A DNA stretch of 64,000 nt, taken from positions 37,410-101,409 of the forward strand of contig DHQI01000106.1 in assembly GCA_002408065.1 (NCBI GenBank). The letters run 5' to 3'. The DNA comes from Bacteroidales bacterium UBA5342 (GTDB taxonomy: Bacteria; Bacteroidota; Bacteroidia; Bacteroidales; UBA5342). The notes beneath the pieces were generated by a model that was given only the letters and a program-made list of their open reading frames with translations, had not been told where the DNA came from and ran no database searches. Each line of letters starts with the position of its first letter. Within the stretch, counting starts at the first letter, position 1. Position numbers and translations under genes: made by a program. Below, piece by piece: positions 55,162 to 64,000 of the stretch.

Positions 55162-55596
55162 ATGCTAAAAGGAATATCACCTCTTATCAGTCCTGAGTTA
55201 TTAGGAGTTTTGGCACGTATGGGGCACGGCGATGAAATAGTCTTAGCAGATGCTCATTTCCCCGGAGCGAGTTTCAACAGCCGTGTATTGCGTGCTGATG
55301 GTTTACGCATCCCTGATTTGTTGGAAGCTATCTTGCCACTTTTTGAGTTAGATGCCTATGTGCCTGCACCTATTACTATGATGGCAGCGGTTGAGGGGGA
55401 TAAACTAGATCCCGAAGTAGAATTGTCTTACTTGGCAGCCATACGTAAAACGAACCCTGACATAGCCCCGATAGAGCGTATTGACCGTTTTGATTTTTAT
55501 GATAAAGCACGTGGAGCCTTTGCTGTGTTAATGACAGGTGAAACGGCGAAATATGGTAATATCCTTTTAAAAAAGGGTGTGACTCCTATAGACTAA
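55162..55596 (+). CDS. fucU: RbsD/FucU-family sugar mutarotase, likely L-fucose mutarotase
   Basis: 144 residues; interconverts alpha and beta anomers of L-fucose. [39 protein letters not shown] has the conserved [14 protein letters not shown] with the catalytic His, and the tail [11 protein letters not shown] is typical of the family. I start at ATG 55162; the frame extends upstream to 55105 without conservation. The FucU/RbsD distinction rests on overall resemblance to FucU (no RbsD DEAF tail). Placed in the second polysaccharide region. Confidence 0.82.
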   Translation: MLKGISPLISPELLGVLARMGHGDEIVLADAHFPGASFNSRVLRADGLRIPDLLEAILPLFELDAYVPAPITMMAAVEGDKLDPEVELSYLAAIRKTNPDIAPIERIDRFDFYDKARGAFAVLMTGETAKYGNILLKKGVTPID

Positions 55597-56222
55597 TATC
55601 TGACTTAGGATAAGGGTTTGTTGTAATTGCTTGGGCTAATGTGTAGGTTATGAGCGGTAAAGGGTGTCTCCTTAAAAAATGAAGTATCTGCTTAAAAAAT
55701 AAGTGTTTTTAGGTCTTTTGGGGTCTTGACTTTAGCGTAGCATTAAGTCATGATATTTGTCATTGATTGTATATTTAATGGTGTACAGAGGGCTTTACCA
55801 ATCTTAATCTAGGTAAATGCTTTTAAGATAAATTCAAGAATACCGTTTTAATGCATATCCAGATGCGATATATGGATGTGTTACTGTACTTCTTTTAACG
55901 ATATGTTTCCTTTCCTGTTGCTGTAAAAACTGTTTATTGGTGAGGCAGGGATCTTGTTGCTGCCCCCTGTTTTGCAGACGTAGGCATAGAATGATAATTA
56001 GAATTATTACACATCGTTAAATTTTCTATGCTTCGACACATTCGGCAGGTGGTCATTGAACATTTCGAAAAGCTTGGTAAGCACAAGTTTAGCAGGTTAT
56101 TAAGAATTTTAAACTTTAATAATGCACTGTTATACAGTGGTGTATGATGAGTTCAGAGGTTTGGGTAAGTGTTAGATAATCTGGCGTATAAAAAAGATTG
56201 ACCGACAATTAAAATAAAAACA
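55597..56222. other. Gene-free gap (about 626 bp)
   Basis: AT-rich. Contains two CTTAAAAAATGAAGTAT-type half repeats near 55672-55705, a possible hairpin ATATCCA...TGGATGT near 55858-55880, and the dispersed CTTCGACACATTCG element at 56031-56077. No ORF is supported. Confidence 0.5.
56031..56077 (+). repeat. Dispersed CTTCGACACATTCG element, copy 2
   Basis: CTTCGACACATTCGGCAGG followed by TGGTCATTGAACATTTCGAAAAGC. Matches the reverse complement of 53083-53129 apart from a few substitutions (GGCAGG against GTCAGG). Confidence 0.7.
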
Positions 56223-56972
56223 ATGAAAAAATATTGTACAACTTTAGTGCTTGTTTTACTCGTAATATTAAGCGCTTGTAATAACAGCTCTAAATCTGCT
56301 CAAAGTAAAGTCGGTGAAGCAGGTAATGATTCTATTTTAGTACAAAAATCCTATCATAGCAGTGGTGGCTTGTGGAAAGTAAGCCGTGCAAAAAAAATTG
56401 AGATAAACGGCAAAACCAAGTATATGCTGGAAGGTGAGAATCTGGAATATTATAAAACACCTCAAGGTGCCTTGTCTTCGAAAGCCATTTACAAAGATGG
56501 GAAACGGGAAGGTTTGTTTCAGAAGTATTATGCTGAAGGAGAGCTTTATTACGAAGTTAACTATAGCAATGGTAAAATGGAAGGTGTCAAGAAAAGCTAT
56601 TATAAAGATGGAAAAGTGATGGCTGAAACTCCTTATAGCAGAGGCTTGATAGGCACCGGAACGGTAGAATACAGTTCGAAAGGAATAGTGCTGGAAGCTC
56701 CGGAACTGAAGGTGTGGAAAGAATACAACGGTTCCGTGCTTACTGTTTATGCCAAAGTGCTGAATAAGGGAAAGAAGACTTCACGTGTAGAATTTTTTAA
56801 CGGATTCTTAATTGAAGGAAAGTTTTACCACTCCAACTTGCAAAAGGTGCCGGTAAAGGATGGTGTCGCTCAATTGACACTACATAATGCTCCCGATCAT
56901 GTGGTGATTTCAGCTAAAGTAAAATCTGCCCGCAATAATTATTACTTTTTGACTAAGAGCTTAAAATTGTAG
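56223..56972 (+). CDS. MORN-repeat (YwqK-like) lipoprotein
   Basis: 249 residues; lipoprotein signal (CTTLVLVLLVILSAC). Several MORN-like repeats of the YwqK kind: SKAIYKDGKREGLFQKYYAEGELYYEVNYSNGKMEGVKKSYYKDGKVMAE (about 95-140). The remaining third (about 165-249) forms a beta-rich C-terminal domain of unknown type. MORN repeats bind lipids or partners; the function here is unknown. Between fucU and GH43 with wide gaps, so probably not in their operon. Confidence 0.75.
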   Translation: MKKYCTTLVLVLLVILSACNNSSKSAQSKVGEAGNDSILVQKSYHSSGGLWKVSRAKKIEINGKTKYMLEGENLEYYKTPQGALSSKAIYKDGKREGLFQKYYAEGELYYEVNYSNGKMEGVKKSYYKDGKVMAETPYSRGLIGTGTVEYSSKGIVLEAPELKVWKEYNGSVLTVYAKVLNKGKKTSRVEFFNGFLIEGKFYHSNLQKVPVKDGVAQLTLHNAPDHVVISAKVKSARNNYYFLTKSLKL

Positions 56973-57168
56973 TTATTATCTTGATCTACTATTGTGCATA
57001 TCATAATGGTGATTAATGCTTTTGCTTTTAGGCTTGTTTTTATGTTGTCGTTGAGGAGTTTTTAGTGTTTATAGTATTCATTACTGTAAAATGACACCTT
57101 TGTTCGCTTTTGATGTATAAGTACAATAACTTGAACGATAGCTGAAATAATGATAGCTTATTAGTGGC

Positions 57169-57176
57169 TATTTTTG
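57169..57176 (+). promoter_or_regulatory. Candidate -7 box for the GH43 gene
   Basis: TATTTTTG (TAnnTTTG) 25 bp ahead of the GH43 ATG at 57201. No clear -33 partner. It supports starting the gene at 57201 rather than at the earlier TTG 57174. Confidence 0.35.
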
Positions 57177-57200
57177 TTGGTAAATTCAAAGACCAATAAA

Positions 57201-58106
57201 ATGTTTAAACCAGCTCTCTCTATTTTATTGTTTTTACTCTGTGGTAATAATCTGTTATTAGCTAAGAATCCCATTGTTCGTCATATCCGTACGGCAGATC
57301 CGTCTGCGCATGTGTGGCACGATGGTAAAGTGTGGATGTACACCTCGCACGATATGGATACCGCCACTACTTATGATAGTATGGATGGTTATCATGCTTT
57401 TTCGTCCACCGACATGGTGAACTGGACTGACCATGGTGAAATACTTCATTCCTGCCATATTTCTTGGGGAGCAGAAGCTTTGATGTGGGCGCCTACCGCT
57501 ATTTATAAGAATGATAAGTATTATTTAATCTACCCTCATTCGGCCGATGGTACACGCAATATGCGCTGTGGTATAGCTGTTAGCGATGTGCCCGAAGGTC
57601 CTTTCAAAGATATTGGTTGGATAGAAGGGGTCAAAGGTCGTTGGTTAGATCCTTGTGTTTTTATGGATGATGAAGGCAGTGTTTACTTGTATTGGGGGGT
57701 GAACCAACCAAAAGTAGCACGTTTAAGTGATGACTTAATGACATTGGCTGAATCCCCGCAAGTTGTGGAATATGGTAGCGACAACTTTTTTGAAGCCAGC
57801 TATATGCACAAATACAAAGGAAAGTACTATTACTCTTATAGCGCTCGTCGTGGTGGTTTTTATGGTATTGGAGATTCTCCTTATGGTCCTTTTGAGTTCA
57901 AAGGGGCAGTAAATCCATCTCAAAAGCAAGATCATCACTCTATGCTGGAGTATAAAGGGCAATGGTATTTCTTTTACCATGTTCAGGACTGGAACGGTGG
58001 AACCGGCAAGCGTCGCAATGTATGTGTTGAATATCTGTACTATAATCCGGATGGTGATATTCAGCCTGTTTTTCCTACAGAAAAAGGAGTCAAGGGGCTA
58101 TTTTGA
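57201..58106 (+). CDS. GH43-type glycoside hydrolase
   Basis: 302 residues; signal peptide MFKPALSILLFLLCGNNLLLA. Five-bladed beta-propeller fold of the GH43/GH117 superfamily: IRTADPSAHVWHDGKVWMYTSHD (catalytic-base Asp region), WAPTAIYKNDKYYLIYPHSAD, WLDPCVFMDDEGSVYLYWG (pKa-modulating Asp), FFEASYMHKYKGKYYYSYS (acid Glu) and HHSMLEYKGQWYFFYHVQDW. Substrate is probably xylose or arabinose, or galactose as in some marine members; not decidable from sequence. Start chosen at 57201 to follow the promoter box. Confidence 0.88.
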   Translation: MFKPALSILLFLLCGNNLLLAKNPIVRHIRTADPSAHVWHDGKVWMYTSHDMDTATTYDSMDGYHAFSSTDMVNWTDHGEILHSCHISWGAEALMWAPTAIYKNDKYYLIYPHSADGTRNMRCGIAVSDVPEGPFKDIGWIEGVKGRWLDPCVFMDDEGSVYLYWGVNQPKVARLSDDLMTLAESPQVVEYGSDNFFEASYMHKYKGKYYYSYSARRGGFYGIGDSPYGPFEFKGAVNPSQKQDHHSMLEYKGQWYFFYHVQDWNGGTGKRRNVCVEYLYYNPDGDIQPVFPTEKGVKGLF

Positions 58107-58257
58107 GCAATATAGAGTATAATTTACTTACCGTTATTATATTTTAGTATAGATTGTTTTATTCAGCTGTTGGGGTAATCCAATAGTTAGAATCAAATAC
58201 TTACTTGTTCTTCTTGTCAAAGGATAGATATTTAGTTATATAATAATAAATAAAACA

Positions 58258-60108
58258 ATGAAATTTTTACAATTGTCAGCTTTGTTGCTGATGCTGTTTG
58301 CCTCTTGTGCAAAAGCCGAAACAGAATTCCCCAACATCTTGTGGATTACCAGTGAAGATAATAGCCCGTTTTTGGGCTGCTATGGTGATGATTTTGCACG
58401 AACGCCGAACCTGGATCAAATGGCTGCGGATGGTTTTCTTTACACCCATGCCTATGCTAATGCACCGGTATGTGCCCCGGCCCGTAACACCATTGCATCA
58501 GGTATCTATGCCAGTTCGGGTGGTCACTCTAATATGCGTAGCTATTACCCGCGTGGTGCAGGAGTTGAATTCCATATGGAAACATTGAAGAAAATAGGTT
58601 ACTACTGTACTAATGCTTATAAAACTGATTACAACACTAATGTGAAAGGCGAAGTGTGGGATGAATGTGGTAAAAACGCACATTATAAAAATGCTCCGGA
58701 TGGGAAGCCTTGGTTTGCAATATTTAATTTTACCCGGTCGCACGAGAGTAGTATTCATCAGCAGTTAGCAGATGATGAGCTTACGTTTGATAAAGAAAAC
58801 GTTCCTATTGCTCCTTATCATCCGCGTACCGAAGATATGAAACACGACTGGGCTCAGTATTATCAACGTGTGAATCAGATGGATGCTCTTGTGGGTGAAA
58901 AATTAAAAGAATTGGAAGAATCCGGTATGGCAGATAACACTATTGTCTTTTACTATGGCGACCATGGTGGTGTATTGGCACGTAGTAAGCGTTACCTTTA
59001 TGAAACAGGTACCCGAGTTCCTTTCATCGTTCGTATTCCGAAAAAGTATAAAAATCTATGGCCAAATAAAAAGACCGGTACTCAGGTTGATCGTTTGGTC
59101 AGTTTTGTCGATTTGTTTCCTACCCTGTTAGAAATCGTAGGTGAAGAAAAACCAGAACGTCTGCAAGGCGAAGCGTTTTTAGGTGAAAAAATAAGCCCTG
59201 ATCCGGAATATGCCTATATGTTTCGTGACCGTATGGATGAATGGTACGATATGTGCCGTGCTGTACGTTCGGAGAAATACCGCTATATCCGCAACTATAT
59301 GCCGCACCGTATTTACGGCTTGCATATTGAGTATTTATTCAGAGCTCACTCGCTACAGTCGTGGGAAGTGGCTTATAAAAATGGGGAATGTAACGAAGTA
59401 CAGAGCCGTTTTTGGGAGCCTAAACCGAGTGAAGAACTTTACGATACCGAAAATGATCCTTGGGAAATTAATAATTTGGCCAATGACCCGGCATATGCAG
59501 ATGTGCTAAAAGAAATGAGGGAAGCGAATAAATCGTGGGTGAAAAAAATCAAGGATACAGGATTTGTGCCAGAGGATGAGCGCCTGATTTTAGCTGATGG
59601 AGTGCCCTTGTATGATTATTTCCATAGTGGCGCATTGCCTATGGATGACATTATAGATGCAGCAGATTTAGCATCTATGGGGCAAAAAGAAAACCTGGCT
59701 CAGATAAAAACCTTCCTTAAATCGGAGGTCTCAGCTATTCGTTATTGGGGGGCTACAGGTTTATTAATTTTAGGTCAAGAGGCTGCTGGTACTGTCAATG
59801 AGTTGAAAAATGCCGTAAATGACCCCTCGGTAAGTGTTGCTGTGGTGGCTTCCGAAGCGCTTTATAAGCTCGGTTATAAAGAGGAAGCCTACAAAGGGTT
59901 CACCCGTGCCTTAAGGACAGACCGTGAGTTTGCTCAGACTCTTGTCTATAACTCTATTTTCTTAGTGGATGATCAAAGTGATGTGATGAAAAAAGAGGTT
60001 TTATCTGCTTATGACCGTTTGGGCAAAGCCGATCGTAAAAAGTATAATTACCGTGGTGCCTTAGATTTGATAACGAAATGGGGCTTGGAGGTGGAACCTT
60101 TGAAATAA
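58258..60108 (+). CDS. Family S1 sulfatase (formylglycine dependent)
   Basis: 616 residues; signal peptide ending near CAKAE. Arylsulfatase fold: PNILWITSEDNSPFLGCYGDDFARTPNLDQMAADG with the metal-binding acidic residues, then CAPAR (Cys72), which is the site converted to formylglycine, followed by ASG. FYYGDHGG is the second metal site. The C-terminal 130 residues contain HEAT-like helices (SVSVAVVASEALYKLGYKEEAYKGF). Acts on a sulfated glycan; the CxPxR cysteine form needs a maturase not visible here. Next to GH43 and GH3. Confidence 0.9.
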   Translation: MKFLQLSALLLMLFASCAKAETEFPNILWITSEDNSPFLGCYGDDFARTPNLDQMAADGFLYTHAYANAPVCAPARNTIASGIYASSGGHSNMRSYYPRGAGVEFHMETLKKIGYYCTNAYKTDYNTNVKGEVWDECGKNAHYKNAPDGKPWFAIFNFTRSHESSIHQQLADDELTFDKENVPIAPYHPRTEDMKHDWAQYYQRVNQMDALVGEKLKELEESGMADNTIVFYYGDHGGVLARSKRYLYETGTRVPFIVRIPKKYKNLWPNKKTGTQVDRLVSFVDLFPTLLEIVGEEKPERLQGEAFLGEKISPDPEYAYMFRDRMDEWYDMCRAVRSEKYRYIRNYMPHRIYGLHIEYLFRAHSLQSWEVAYKNGECNEVQSRFWEPKPSEELYDTENDPWEINNLANDPAYADVLKEMREANKSWVKKIKDTGFVPEDERLILADGVPLYDYFHSGALPMDDIIDAADLASMGQKENLAQIKTFLKSEVSAIRYWGATGLLILGQEAAGTVNELKNAVNDPSVSVAVVASEALYKLGYKEEAYKGFTRALRTDREFAQTLVYNSIFLVDDQSDVMKKEVLSAYDRLGKADRKKYNYRGALDLITKWGLEVEPLK

Positions 60109-60145
60109 ATATTTAGAGTTAAGGTGTATTGTCTACATACTTATT

Positions 60146-60190
60146 AAGCCCAGGCTCCCTTGTACGATATTGTCCATGGGGGCTTTTTTT
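60146..60190 (+). terminator. Possible terminator after the sulfatase
   Basis: AAGCCC (60146-60151) against GGGCTT (60180-60185), with further pairing possible inside, followed by seven T residues. The long loop makes this uncertain. Confidence 0.45.
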
Positions 60191-60285
60191 ATACCTTGCT
60201 ACCATCCTGATAAAAATGAGTTATATCTTATAATTTGAGTAATATGTTCAATTATGGTGGATATTTGCGATAAATTGACTCATAT

Positions 60286-60320
60286 TTTGGATTTCCAACG
60301 GGTTTCTCATTTTAGTTTTG
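60286..60320 (+). promoter_or_regulatory. Candidate promoter of the GH3 gene
   Basis: TTTG (60286-60289), 23-nt spacer, TAGTTTTG (60313-60320; TAnnTTTG). The spacer is longer than the usual 19-21, so this is tentative. About 30 bp ahead of the ATG. Confidence 0.4.
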
Positions 60321-60351
60321 CATTCGATGAATTTTGTAAACAAATAAAAAG

Positions 60352-62610
60352 ATGATAAAAAAAATATTTTTAATTGGAGCTACGGCATTTTTGCTCGGAG
60401 CTTGTACGTCGGGCGATGAATTACTCTACAAGCAAAAAGATGCACCTGTAGAAGAGCGTGTGGAAGATCTCTTGTCACGTATGACATTGGAGGAAAAAGT
60501 GGGACAAATGCGTATGTTTCATGCCAACATTGGTGTGGAATTGGGGGAAGATGGCGAACTGGATTTGTCCGATAAAGTTGTTAAAAAGCTCAAGATAGGT
60601 GTCGGCGGTATAAAGAATCCCGGAGAGCATAATACACCTGAAGAGGCTGCCATTCTTAACAATAAATTGCAAAAATATATTATTGAGAATAACCGTTTAG
60701 GCATCCCAACTTTTTTTGTGACAGAATCTTACAATGGGGTAGATGCTGAGGGCTGTACTAGTTTTGGACGTCCTATCAATATGGCTGCTACTTACAATCG
60801 CGAGTTGGTGAAAGAAGTATATGATGCGGTAGGTCGTGAAGCGCGTATGCGTGGTTTGCACCTGACCCACTCACCGGAAGCTGACATTATGCGCGATCCG
60901 CGATTTGGTCGTATGAGTGAGGGCTTTAGTGAAGATACTTACCTGACAACGCAGATGATCTTGAGTGCCGTGACGGGGATGCAAGGCGATTACGACGGTC
61001 TGAAAAGTACCCATATTGGTGCTGTTACCAAACACTTTGCCGGTTATGCTCAAGTATCCGGTGGTACTAACTTTGCCTCTATTCAAATGTCGCCGCGTAC
61101 GCTTATTGATGAAATATTTCCTCCTTTTAAAGCGGCTGTGATGGAAGCTAACACACTTGGAATTATGGCTTCACATGGCGATATCAATGGTGTGGCTAGT
61201 CATGCTAACCCTTGGTTGTTGACAGAAGTATTGCGCAATCAGTGGGGTTTTGAAGGTTATGTGGTGTCGGATGCCAATGATATTGGTCGTTTACATTACT
61301 TTATGAAAGTAGCAGAAACACCGGAAGCTGCTGCCGAACTTGGCCTGAAAGCCAGTGTGGATCTGGATCTTTATGCCGAAGATGCTTATGCTCTCTTGCC
61401 GGCTATGGTAGAGAAAGACCCGTCATTGATGAAATACATTGACCAATCTGCCGCCCGTATTTTGCGTACAAAATTCATCTTAGGCCTTTTCGATCAGACT
61501 TATATCAATGTAGAGGACGTGAAAAAAGTGGTGCGTACACCAAAACATCTTGATTTGGCTCACGATGCTGATAGAGAGTCTATTATTTTGCTGAAAAATG
61601 AGGGCATATTACCCCTTAATCCTAATAAAAAAATGACCGTAGCTTTGGTGGGACCATCATTACGGGAACATACCAAGGCAGATTTTCAGTCGGTATTAGG
61701 TAAAAATATCACTTTCGTTGAAGAGCAAGGTTTTGAACTAACAAACCGTATCAAAGGAGCGCCAAGCGTTAACTCCGAAGCAAAACAAAAAGCAGGTATC
61801 AAGAAGATTCTAAATACGGTAAAACAAGCCAATGTCATTGTGCTTTATGCTGGTGGCGATGAGTATACTTCAAAAGAAGCCTTTTTTACCAATGCTATTG
61901 GTGATCGTGACTGTATTGACCCTATAGGCTTGCAAGATGAATTGATAGCTGAGCTTAAAAAGACCGGTAAACCTGTTATTGTAGCACTACAGCACCGTCG
62001 TACTTTATCTATAAATGCCTTTGCTGAACAAGCTAATGCTATTCTTGATTGTTGGGATTTGAGTGAGCAAGGTAATCTGGCGATAGCGGAGGTGATTTTT
62101 GGTAAGGTAAATCCTTCGGGTAAGTTACCCGTAACAGTACCACATTCTATTGGGCAGTTGCCTTTCCATTACAGCATGAAAGAGATTAACTACAAAAAAG
62201 GCTATCTGTTTACTAAAAACGGACCGCTCTATCCTTTCGGTTTTGGCTTAAGCTATACCAACTTTGAGTATTCAGCGATGAAACTATCGGCTGAAACGAT
62301 GGCTAAGGATGGTAGTATCAGTGCCAGCATCACCGTTAAAAATACAGGTGATATGAAAGGAAAAGAAGTTGTGCAATTGTATATCAAAGATCTTATTGGT
62401 TCTGTGGTGAGACCTATGCAAGAGCTGAAAGGTTTTGAAAAAATTGAACTTGCACCGGGCGAAAGTAAAGTGGTGACTTTCGAAATAACACCGGATATGC
62501 TGGCTTATACGGCTCTGGATATGACTAAGACCGTTGATGCAGGAACCATAGAGGTACGTATTGGTAGTTCTTGTGCTGATTTTACGGCTTTACAATTTGA
62601 AGTTGAATAA
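60352..62610 (+). CDS. GH3 glycoside hydrolase (beta-glucosidase/xylosidase type)
   Basis: 752-residue lipoprotein (signal MIKKIFLIGATAFLLGAC). GH3 N-terminal barrel with RMTLEEKVGQM, HLTHSPEADIMRDPRFGRMSEGFSEDTYL, THIGAVTKHFAGYAQ and nucleophile Asp307 in YVVSDANDIG; C-terminal alpha/beta sandwich with VALVGPSLREHTKADFQ; fibronectin-type III tail with YPFGFGLSYTNFEY. The D-A-N-D after the nucleophile differs from the D-W common in beta-glucosidases, so substrate is open. Runs with the GH43, sulfatase and probable GH78 genes. Confidence 0.9.
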   Translation: MIKKIFLIGATAFLLGACTSGDELLYKQKDAPVEERVEDLLSRMTLEEKVGQMRMFHANIGVELGEDGELDLSDKVVKKLKIGVGGIKNPGEHNTPEEAAILNNKLQKYIIENNRLGIPTFFVTESYNGVDAEGCTSFGRPINMAATYNRELVKEVYDAVGREARMRGLHLTHSPEADIMRDPRFGRMSEGFSEDTYLTTQMILSAVTGMQGDYDGLKSTHIGAVTKHFAGYAQVSGGTNFASIQMSPRTLIDEIFPPFKAAVMEANTLGIMASHGDINGVASHANPWLLTEVLRNQWGFEGYVVSDANDIGRLHYFMKVAETPEAAAELGLKASVDLDLYAEDAYALLPAMVEKDPSLMKYIDQSAARILRTKFILGLFDQTYINVEDVKKVVRTPKHLDLAHDADRESIILLKNEGILPLNPNKKMTVALVGPSLREHTKADFQSVLGKNITFVEEQGFELTNRIKGAPSVNSEAKQKAGIKKILNTVKQANVIVLYAGGDEYTSKEAFFTNAIGDRDCIDPIGLQDELIAELKKTGKPVIVALQHRRTLSINAFAEQANAILDCWDLSEQGNLAIAEVIFGKVNPSGKLPVTVPHSIGQLPFHYSMKEINYKKGYLFTKNGPLYPFGFGLSYTNFEYSAMKLSAETMAKDGSISASITVKNTGDMKGKEVVQLYIKDLIGSVVRPMQELKGFEKIELAPGESKVVTFEITPDMLAYTALDMTKTVDAGTIEVRIGSSCADFTALQFEVE

Positions 62611-62967
62611 TACAAGATATTAAAAACATCCCATATGCCTTCGTTTAGAGATTTTTGAGGGGATGTGTGGTTTATTTGGGTGAATCTTCGGGGCAAGTTT
62701 AGGGTTTTTTCTTGTCCCGGATATTCTTTAAAAAGAAACGATTAAATGATAGGTATTTGCCAAAGATAAAGCAAATATACAACGATATGGTGTAAATTAT
62801 AGTGTAGCTGTGCAGAACAAAGGCTAAGCGATGCAAATATTAACATCAAAAAGATAAATGACTGAGCTCTAGTTCGGCTTTGTCATTTAAGATAGGTTTT
62901 TTTAATAAGGATGGATAAAGGGTGCTTTTCGGAGTGCCCTTTATTGTTGATTCAAAACGAATAAATT
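62611..62967. other. Gap of about 357 bp with two hairpins
   Basis: CGGGGCAAG (62689-62697) pairs with CTTGTCCCG (62711-62719). AAAGGGTGC (62917-62925) pairs with GTGCCCTTT (62934-62942) with two G-U pairs, ending 25 bp before the next gene. I see no gene. Confidence 0.5.
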
Positions 62968-63600
62968 ATGTCAAGGTGCTTTTTAATTCTTTGTTTTTTA
63001 TTTGCTCATTTTATTTCGACTTATTCTCAAGAAGAATTTTTGGATAATAAGGCTGGTTTTACATCTTATTATAATTATACTATAATAAACAGTGTAAGTG
63101 GGCACAGTGCTGTGATAGGTTTTACCTCACCGGCAGGGCTTAATGCTACCTATGCTTATGATAATGTAGAAGGAATAGAAGCTTCGAATATTAGTTTAAG
63201 CTTTTTTAGTCATTCTAAACGAAAAAGTAATTATTTGAGAATGCATTGTGGTCTAAGTGCAGCATTTCTAGAGCAGTATACTGTAAGTGGTATTCAGATT
63301 GGCGGAGCATACGTTTTTAATATGAATAGGAGTTTTTCGCGATCCATTAATTTTTCTGTTGGAGAATTTCTTGTTTTTGAGAAAGAGGCATTAGATACTT
63401 CCTTGGATCTTATTGCTGGTTTAAAGTATAACCAAGCTTTTTTTAGCCATAAAATGATTTATCCTTTCTTAAGTGTGGGCTGTAGCTTGTCTGATGAGGC
63501 TTTTGTCTCGGATGATTTTTTTACAAAATTTCAAATGCCACATCTTAGTGATATAACCTACTTCTTTGCTGTAGGGCTCAATGTAAGTGTGACGAAATAA
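62968..63600 (+). CDS. Hypothetical secreted protein, probable outer-membrane beta-barrel
   Basis: 210 residues. Signal peptide MSRCFLILCFLFAHFISTYS, then alternating short beta strands with glycine and aromatic residues (HSAVIGFTSPAGLNATYAYDN, SGIQIGGAYVFNMN, LIAGLKYNQAFFSHKMIYPFLSVGCSLSD, TYFFAVGLNVSVTK), a pattern of small outer-membrane barrels. No family recognised. It stands alone in front of the GH78-like gene. Confidence 0.6.
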   Translation: MSRCFLILCFLFAHFISTYSQEEFLDNKAGFTSYYNYTIINSVSGHSAVIGFTSPAGLNATYAYDNVEGIEASNISLSFFSHSKRKSNYLRMHCGLSAAFLEQYTVSGIQIGGAYVFNMNRSFSRSINFSVGEFLVFEKEALDTSLDLIAGLKYNQAFFSHKMIYPFLSVGCSLSDEAFVSDDFFTKFQMPHLSDITYFFAVGLNVSVTK

Positions 63601-63791
63601 ACTTGTCTCCTTTTACCGGGTTTCAATGCCGTCATTTCTTTGGTTTTTAAGTCTGATTACTGGCATTAATGGTGGATTTGTTCATTTTTGGTTTATTATT
63701 TCAATAATACGACGTATTTATACTATTTTGTGTGCTTTTCCTACTATAGTTTTGTTTTTTGAAAAATGTGTAATTTAAAAACTAAGAATAA

Positions 63792-64000
63792 ATGCGTTTG
63801 AAAATGAAATTTGTATGGATGGCCGCTTTACTGGGAGTGACCGCTTTTGTGAGTATAGCTCAGTCTGGTATGAGCCCCAAAGCCACAGGATTAACGGTAG
63901 AGTATATCCGCGAACCACAGGGGGTCAAAATCATTGATCAACAACCGGAGCTAAGTTGGGTATTGCCGCAGGAAGCGGTTCTGCAAACGGCTTATGAGGG
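63792..64000 (+). CDS. Probable GH78 alpha-L-rhamnosidase, N-terminal part (partial)
   Basis: Gene cut by the right edge; about 69 codons are visible. Signal peptide (MRLKMKFVWMAALLGVTAFVSIAQ) is followed by LTVEYIREPQGVKIIDQQPELSWVLPQEAVLQTAYE, the typical opening of bacterial alpha-L-rhamnosidases (VEYxxxPxG...PxLSW...QTAY). The catalytic domain is outside the window. It would add rhamnose release to the second polysaccharide region. Confidence 0.78.
   Translation, partial: MRLKMKFVWMAALLGVTAFVSIAQSGMSPKATGLTVEYIREPQGVKIIDQQPELSWVLPQEAVLQTAYE

Overview
The window reads as a chromosome segment of a Bacteroidota bacterium, most likely a marine or sediment member close to Marinilabiliales. 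The evidence is SusC/SusD pairs, LytTR and LacI regulators, carboxy-terminal type IX secretion (T9SS) sorting domains, a short archaeal-type prolyl-tRNA synthetase, promoters of the TTTG-N19-TAnnTTTG kind, and AT-rich leaders without Shine-Dalgarno sites. The genus is an inference.

Layout. 1-3.1 kb: end of bamA, an OmpH/Skp chaperone and cobQ. 3.06-3.85 kb: a REP-associated transposase (RAYT) between two inverted copies of a 42-nt palindrome. 3.9-6.4 kb: metF and proS. 6.7-12.1 kb: a pyruvate dehydrogenase operon (aceE-aceF-lpd). 12.2-13.7 kb: an orphan AAA/DUF4143 ATPase bounded by iteron-like repeats. 13.8-15.0 kb: a decayed lipoprotein gene beside an intact one. 15.3-24.9 kb (minus strand): a tryptophan operon trpL-E-G-D-C-ilvE-F-B-(GT-C membrane protein)-A, opened by a textbook attenuator with a Trp-Trp-Trp leader peptide. 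25.2-28.3 kb: a LytTR response regulator, a LytS-type kinase and a LacI regulator. 28.6-52.9 kb: a large maltose/starch utilisation region: MFS transporter, beta-phosphoglucomutase, GH97, GH65, a CotH-like lipoprotein, a T9SS-exported GH13, a small T9SS protein, SusC, SusD, a SusE-like protein, a HigBA toxin-antitoxin pair, and two more GH13 enzymes. 53.1-53.4 kb: a stray copy of the trpA tail. 53.5-64 kb: a second polysaccharide region with a GntR/FCD regulator, FucU-type mutarotase, GH43, sulfatase, GH3 and the start of a probable GH78 rhamnosidase.

How the genes work together. Starch would be bound and cut at the surface and outside the cell (T9SS GH13, lipoprotein GH13, SusD/SusE), imported through SusC, and trimmed in the periplasm (SusA-like GH13, GH97). 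Maltose would enter by the MFS carrier and be split by GH65 maltose phosphorylase. The resulting beta-glucose 1-phosphate would be converted by PgmB. Three copies of a CAAACGTTTG-centred site, each continued by a shared GCGGAGRTTTT tail, stand upstream of the MFS gene, the T9SS amylase and susC; they are the best candidates for operators of the LacI regulator.

The intergenic DNA is unusually structured: REP-like palindromes, a very long nested inverted repeat, GTTCGACCCC hairpins, dispersed CTTCGACAC elements, and spacers made of short repeated words ahead of many start codons, above all inside the trp operon. I saw no rRNA, tRNA or CRISPR array.
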